In this document: positions 59,001 through 64,000 of the stretch, one piece after another | Position numbering within the stretch: position 1 is the first letter of the stretch | How the letters are laid out: every line of letters begins with the position of its first letter | Assembly (NCBI GenBank): GCA_032173965.1 | Contig: CM063298.1 | Span: 7,237,001-7,301,000 of the forward strand | Reading direction: 5' to 3' | Source of the DNA: Sitta carolinensis | Taxonomy: Eukaryota > Chordata > Aves > Passeriformes > Sittidae | Length of the DNA: 64,000 nucleotides | Notes under the pieces: generated by a model | The model's input: only the letters and a program-made list of their open reading frames with translations | Told to the model about the DNA's origin: nothing | The model's database searches: none | Made by a program: the position numbers and the translations under genes

Positions 59001-60764
59001 TTGTAGAAGTTGTCCCACTCCCGTTTCCGACGCTCCTCGTTGTCTTCATCCCAATTCCCACCACCCTCTTCATCATACCTGGAAAAGGCAGGAAAGCAAG
59101 AGGAACAAGCATTTCTGTAGCTGCAGCATTAACTGGGGGACAAGTCTGGGAAGCCACACCAGTGATGCATCCCACATCTTTCTGAAAATGTCTTCTCTTT
59201 GAGTTTCTCTGCCATTCCCCAACTGGGACAGAAATGAGCGTCCTCCAAAAATTCACAGCATTTGTTAATCCCATGAACTAGTAGGCAGTGGCATGAACTA
59301 AGAACATATAACTAGTGCCCTGAGAATGGAGGACTCCATTTCAGAAGCTCTGCCAGATCCTCCCAGGGGATTCAGGAGTCACTGCTTCCATGTCATGCAC
59401 CCCATCTGTCAGTCCCTCCTGCCCTGGGAGCAGAGATGGCAGAAAGGGCACAACATCCATTCCTCAGCCTCACTTACTCACAGGCTGCTGCAATAAATTA
59501 AATCCCCATCTCTAATACACTGAAATACAGCAGCTGATCCTCACCAGATGCAGCCCAGAAGTCCAATGCCTCCCACTGTAAGCTGCCAAACTTACAGTGT
59601 AAGGTGTCACAAATCTGCGCTTTAGAGCTGCTGTCTATTGCAACTTCCAAGGCAAAACTACAATCAGATCATGTAAAGGTTCAATAAACCAAGTGGCAAA
59701 CACTGTGCTGCATAACAGCATTGGCTGTGGCTTCTCAGGTCCTGGGACAAAACACAGGCTTAGGTCACATGCCCTGGTTTCCTCCGGCTCAGCTGGACTT
59801 GGCCAAAGAACAGAGGTATCAATCTCAAGCTTTTTAAGGTAAAGCAGAGGGCCCGGCCAGCCTACAGCACTGTGCATCCTGGCACAGCTTCATGGGCAGT
59901 GCCAGCAGAGAAATTTCATCCTGACACAGCTGCACAGTCACTGCAACTCTGCCAGGGAACAAAGGGAAAGAGAAGTTGTCACCTCCACATTGGCAAGCAT
60001 TTAACAGAATGCATCATATTTCCCACTGCACATCTTCCTTTTGCTGTCAGCCTGATAGGAAAATGCAGCAATCTGCAGAAGAATCTGACACTGGCACTTC
60101 ATAACATGCTCTGTGGTGACTAAGTCCTGTCAGTGGCCCCTGGCCTGCTGGCCCACAGACAGTTGTGTTAAATCAGGAATGAACTCTGGACCATGTCATC
60201 TTGGTCTCAGTTTTAAACATTTTTGATCCTTGTGACTACGAACAGGCTGAGCCCACAAGCTGCTTTCAAAAATGTCAGGCTAGTTTCTTGAGCAAATTAC
60301 ATTGTGCAGGGCAATTCTTAGCTCTGTCAAAACAGCTTTTGGTTCTCTGGGACATGAATGTGAATGAGGCTGCCAAAGTGTGTGGAAAATGAAATTCCAG
60401 CTGCTGCTGCCAGAAAGTTACAGGAAAATACCATGCACACAGAAACATGTGCTGAAAATAGGAGTGTCTGGGCCTGCAGCTGGTGGATGCTCTTTTCTCT
60501 GATGGCTCCTATGAGTGTAACCTCTCTGGTACAGACCTGCTGAAGCCTCTGCAGCCTCTCCTCCCTCCCTCGTACAGCTCTGGGTCGTAGCTATCCCAGG
60601 AGGATCCTGTGGGCCCAATGCAGGTTTTGCTCCAGCTGTTGCTGCAGCGTTCCAGTGCCTCCAGTTGCCTTTTCACTGCCCCTGGGTTCTTGCAGAAGTC
60701 ACAGCACTTGTTGCAAGGTGGGGTGTCATCACCAAAGTACTTCGCTATGGCAGCATGGCGACAG
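53036..60764 (-). CDS. RECQL5: RecQ-like helicase 5, C-terminal twelve coding exons
   Basis: Reverse-strand exons in transcript order: 60537-60764, 58979-59078, 58442-58478, 57589-57647, 57387-57463, 56829-56922, 56235-56375, 55156-55817, 54881-54959, 53783-54034, 53231-53303, 53036-53136. All phases agree. RECQL5 is a 3'-5' DNA helicase that restrains RAD51 filaments and RNA polymerase II elongation. Here: zinc module ([19 protein letters not shown]), [39 protein letters not shown], the Pol II-binding KIX-like part ([21 protein letters not shown]), the RAD51-binding FQTA at about 55758-55769, SRI domain ([16 protein letters not shown]...[13 protein letters not shown]) and PIP box QRLIKEFF. 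It ends ELQSSGS. The ATPase/helicase core lies beyond 64000. Confidence 0.96.
53099..53122 (-). other. RECQL5: RECQL5 PCNA-interacting (PIP) box
   Basis: Codons for QRLIKEFF near the C terminus fit Q-x-x-[ILM]-x-x-[FY]-[FY] exactly. The human protein has QNLIRHFF at the same place, directly after the SRI domain, so PCNA docking at replication sites is likely kept. Confidence 0.85.
55156..55817 (-). CDS. RECQL5: RECQL5 large exon: RAD51-binding and disordered region
   Basis: 662 nt, opening [24 protein letters not shown] is the FxxA type RAD51-binding core; in human RECQL5 the phenylalanine (F666, recalled) is required for RAD51 binding. The rest is polar and low in conservation but keeps [22 protein letters not shown], matching the human [21 protein letters not shown]-like stretch. 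The exon ends TCC AG|GTAAAA and joins 54881-54959 as AG+T (Ser), continuing [13 protein letters not shown] and KRPGSDE. Confidence 0.93.
58079..58151. repeat. Compound ATT/ACT/GCT trinucleotide repeat
   Basis: ATT units interrupted by GTT and ACT, ending in ACT-ACT then four GCT/CTG units. It lies in the RECQL5 intron between exons 58442-58478 and 57589-57647 and is noncoding there. Confidence 0.92.
59079..60536. other. RECQL5 intron, nothing recognised
   Basis: 1.46 kb between RECQL5 exons. The exons on each side join in phase (AG+G TAT). I see no other exon or clear repeat. Confidence 0.6.
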
Positions 60765-63308
60765 CTTAGAAACACAAGGCAAAATCGTCTGGTCATCACT
60801 TCTATCCACAAAAACTCCACCCTCCAAATGCAGGGTGTCTTTAGATAAAGATTTGAGTCTTGTTTTTTCAGAGAGAATGCCTATTTCAGCAGGAATCACA
60901 GGGTTTAATCCCTGGAGCAGAATTCGGGGTCTCTTCTTGGCACCTTGCTTAAAGTCCCTCTGCCTCCACCTCCCCATATGTAAAAAAAAAAAAAATCAAT
61001 GTTAATCTCTTCTGCTAAACCCTTTCAGATCTTTGAGATCTGCAAAAGAAGCAGCTGATGAAATATATAGTTATTAATTCTGTATCATCGGCTAAATATA
61101 TTCCATGTCCTATCAGGATGGCTATAGGTAAAGAGGTTGATCACTACACCTCAGAGTATATATCACTTTGAAGAGCTTCTAGGTTTATTATTTGTGATTT
61201 TAAGGTGAAGAGAGATATATATTTGAAGACATAGGAATGTAAAGCAAGTCCCAGAAATAGAGTCCAGAGTGAGGTCACAAGGGAGCACCATTCAGATGAC
61301 ACAGCCTAGATCTTGATGGACTCACACATGCTCCAGATCAGCACCCAAAGTTTGTGTAGAGTTCTAAATGCATGAAAACCAGTCCATTTGCTCACACAGG
61401 ATTGCACAACCAGTTTACCAGGATTAGCAAACCAGCCATGTGAGGATGATTAGACTCTTCCAGAAATTTTCAAAATATTTTTGGCAGGCATCAGTGTTTT
61501 AGGGTACATAAAAAAGATTTGGTGACAACATGCTCACTAGCAGTACAGGCAGCAAGTAATTTCTCTTTTAAAACACTCCCTAACTTAAACCAGGGAATAC
61601 ACTGATTTTGCCAGAGAATGATCAGGCAGTTACTTTTCCCCCTTTTTTTAAGAAAGCAGAATTTAGAGAAGCTTTTTAAAACTTAAGTTTCACAGCAGAG
61701 GTGGCTCGTTGTGTGTTAGTAAAAATGCTAATAATAAATATATGAAAACACTCATTTCACTGGGCATTTAGAGATCAAATCCTGCAGCCAAGTGGGAACA
61801 AAAGTTATTTTAGAAAAAAATTATTTTACTACAAGGAAGAACAAGGTGGAAATTTTTCTTCTCTGCCAAGGTGTGCCCTAGCAGGCTTACCAACTTCATC
61901 TGCAAAAAGTGGGTCACAGAGGGGAAAAGTAAGAGAATGAGCACCTAATTTACTCTTACTCTAAACCCTTTAAGGCATGTCAGAACTTGCTAGAGATCTA
62001 ACAAATACAGTTTCCTTCTTCACTTGTGTCTCTGTGTGCCTGGGGGAACACAAGGACATGTTCCCAAAGCATCACAAACAAACCCTGCAAGGGGCTGCAT
62101 GGCTGCTAGCTCACTCCTTCCCACGGCCTGGGAGGTTGATCTGGAAGGCAGCACAGCAGCAAGTTCCTGTCCCCCAGCAGTGGCCTGAGTGCTGAAGTGC
62201 GAGGGAGCTGGCAGTGCCCAGGTAAGGGGCTGCAGCAGGGTGTTTGCACTGTGCAGGGCACCAAAGCCTGCAGAGGGCTCTGACAAAGCTGCCTTTATAT
62301 CCCCCTGCAGAGCCACACTGACTCACTCTGCCCCTGCACTCAAAGAGCTCCTTTCACGTGGAGGGCAAGGGTGGGGGGACCAGGATGGGGGCAACACATC
62401 CGATCTCCTTGTCCTGCCTTTCCAAAAGAACTACTGGTGCTGCCTGGCTTGCCAATGCAACGTGACTATAGAAATGTCAGCAAGCTGCGAGTCGGCTTTT
62501 TGTTTCCCCAAAAGAAAACAGGCAGGCATTCTCATTAGTCCGTGTCTCTTCCCCTCGCACGCACTGATCTGTATTAGAGTTAACTGAGGCATTCAGTGAG
62601 GGACAAGCCCTCTCCCCACTCCCACAGCTCACCAGGCTTATGCTGGGGAGGGACAGCCACACACACCTCCGTCCTTCAGATGCCCCACGGGAGGGCTTTG
62701 GTGGAAGCAGAGATCAGCTGTGAGCTCCCTGGAATTCAGAGTTCCAGTTTCTAAACCATCAAGCTTGTAAAGTCAAGCCCTTTCCACCCAGCCCCCTGTA
62801 ACTGCCTTTTTCTTCATGAAGAATTACCCAGATTGGGGCCACAGCCCCACTTTAGCCAACGGTGTTCAGGAGTTGGACCATAACGGAAATTCAGTTGCAA
62901 AACTAAAATTGCAATCCTATAATTAACGTCAAAAGGCAAAACCCAAAATTACCAACAGGGATGCTGGGGTTAATCACTGGATTAATGCTTAACACAAGAG
63001 TTCCTGAAACTTAGTTAGTAATGCATTAACATGTGAGGGGAAAGCTTCCCCAGTCACACCAACACCTGACTAATGCCCATGAGATGGAGATGATTTACAT
63101 AAATTAATGGTAGTTTGTATTTTTATATATGTCCTAAAATGATTTCATCTTTTAAATATGCAACTGTATTGTCTCCCCTCACCCTTCAAAAAGTATGTAT
63201 GAGCTGACTATAAAATGTCTAAACAAAATCATTATGTCATTTCAGACATCCTGCCCCCCTCCCCCATTTGACATTAAGGAATGGGATGAAGAGCAAAGAA
63301 CAATGAGG

Positions 63309-63314
63309 TTTATT
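63309..63314 (-). terminator. Poly(A) signal of the small membrane-protein exon
   Basis: AATAAA on the reverse strand (TTTATT on +), 28 bp past the TGA at 63343. The extremely short 3' UTR this implies is unusual, and it would also be a premature poly(A) signal within the RECQL5 intron. Confidence 0.45.
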
Positions 63315-63342
63315 AACACATTTTTGTCTGTGGCAATACATT

Positions 63343-63503
63343 TCAGGAAAGTGCTAAACTGACCACAAAGCTGCCTGCACCTGTGTCCTTTTTGTAGTCC
63401 TTGTCTTTATACACCACATAAAACAGGAGCCCTATTCCTGCAATTAGGAGAAGCAGATAGACAGCCAGAGAAGCAAAGTCACATATTCCAAAAGAAGCTC
63501 TGC
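63343..63503 (-). CDS. Terminal exon of small single-pass membrane protein (unidentified)
   Basis: Reverse strand. An acceptor-like CTTTTTGTGGTGTTTTTTGGGATAG ends at 63504 (written by position; polypyrimidine with TAG). The frame then encodes about 53 residues: GICDFASLAVYLLLLIAGIG and LLFYVVYKDKDYKKDTGAGS, then FVVSLALS and TGA at 63343-63345. One 20-residue hydrophobic helix followed by a Lys/Asp-rich tail is the layout of small integral membrane proteins. AATAAA at 63309-63314 follows only about 30 bp after the stop. No upstream ATG is in frame, so the start would be in an exon beyond 64000. Human SMIM5/SMIM6 sit inside RECQL5 but, as I recall, on the opposite strand, and this peptide does not clearly match either, so I give no symbol. 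Confidence 0.42.
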
Positions 63504-64000
63504 CTATCCCAAAAAACACCACAAAAAGGATTCCCTCGTGTAAGCCAAAAGGTACAGAGCCTCATCAAAAATGCTTCTTGAAATATAACAACACAGCAAG
63601 TCTTGGAATAATGTGAAGTGAAAGGGTTAATAAATATATAAATCGTATGAGGGCAAATTAGTTATGCAGTTGTCAAGCAAATACCACTTTAATGAGCTTT
63701 ATCAAATAGAAGAGCAAGTCATGAGGTTGATGAGAACTTCTAATTTTGCACCTCTCTGAAGAACTGTGTCCTTTCAGCATCACCTGAGCTTCACCCTCTG
63801 AGACAAGACAGTGACAGTCAGCTGTCCCCAGAGTAGAAGAAGGAAAAATCTCAGCATCAAGAGAGAAAATGACTTGGCCAAGGACACAGAGCAAATTCAC
63901 CATACCAGCATGAAATTCATCGCCCCAGCATTGTCCCTGCTGCCCTGTCCGTGGCAGGTCTCTCAGTGCTGCACTGTCCTTGCGAGTACTTGCTCTGCCC

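Larger units (their letters stand above)
60765..64000 (-). other. Large RECQL5 intron, continuing past window
   Basis: The zinc-module exon begins at 60764 after TTTCTAAG, and no helicase-core exon (motifs V-VI, e.g. a GRAGRDG-like motif) appears before the window ends. In human the corresponding part of RECQL5 hosts the small genes SMIM5 and SMIM6 (recalled). Apart from the small membrane-protein exon at 63343-63503 I identified nothing. Confidence 0.65.

Noticed and set aside
1..64000. CRISPR arrays, tRNA, rRNA or bacterial-type operons
   Set aside because: None seen on either strand. The window is spliced animal DNA.

Overview
The window is vertebrate nuclear DNA with long introns, GT-AG splice sites, AATAAA polyadenylation signals, CR1 LINE tails and avian-type LTRs. 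CR1 3' ends carrying the ATTCTATGATTC-like tail, together with a solo LTR of the kind common in songbirds, point to a bird, probably a passerine. The class call is firm; the order is an inference.

Two protein-coding genes fill most of the window and converge tail to tail. On the + strand, about 8.5-51.7 kb, is an unconventional myosin of class XV. I assign it to MYO15B rather than MYO15A because its neighbour is RECQL5; the human MYO15B locus has the same convergent arrangement. I resolved 65 coding exons: a giant Lys/Ser/Glu-rich N-terminal extension exon, the motor, two IQ motifs, MyTH4, a degenerate FERM-like block, a Pro/Met/Gln-rich linker, a second FERM-like block, SH3, MyTH4 and FERM. 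After allowing for three single-base frame disruptions the model is about 3,400 residues with consistent exon phases throughout. On the - strand, about 60.8-52.0 kb, are the last twelve coding exons of RECQL5: zinc-binding module, Pol II-binding region, RAD51-binding FQTA motif, SRI domain, PIP box and stop. The helicase-core exons lie beyond position 64000.

Region by region: 1-8.5 kb has no gene I recognise, only a CA microsatellite and a CR1 tail. 8.5-51.7 kb is MYO15B, whose introns hold CR1 copies, LTR-derived segments, an A/C-rich tract and a 128-bp inverted repeat. 51.7-53.0 kb holds the facing 3' UTRs. 53.0-60.8 kb is the 3' half of RECQL5. 60.8-64 kb is a large RECQL5 intron with, on the same strand, an unannotated-looking terminal exon for a small single-pass membrane protein and its own poly(A) signal.

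The most notable points are the three same-direction -1 frame offsets in MYO15B, all at short homopolymers and one on a perfect A AAA AAG slippery heptamer; an altered P-loop (GHSGSGKT); a GC-AG intron; loss of a recognisable C-terminal PDZ ligand; near-touching 3' ends of the two genes; and the small membrane-protein exon inside RECQL5.
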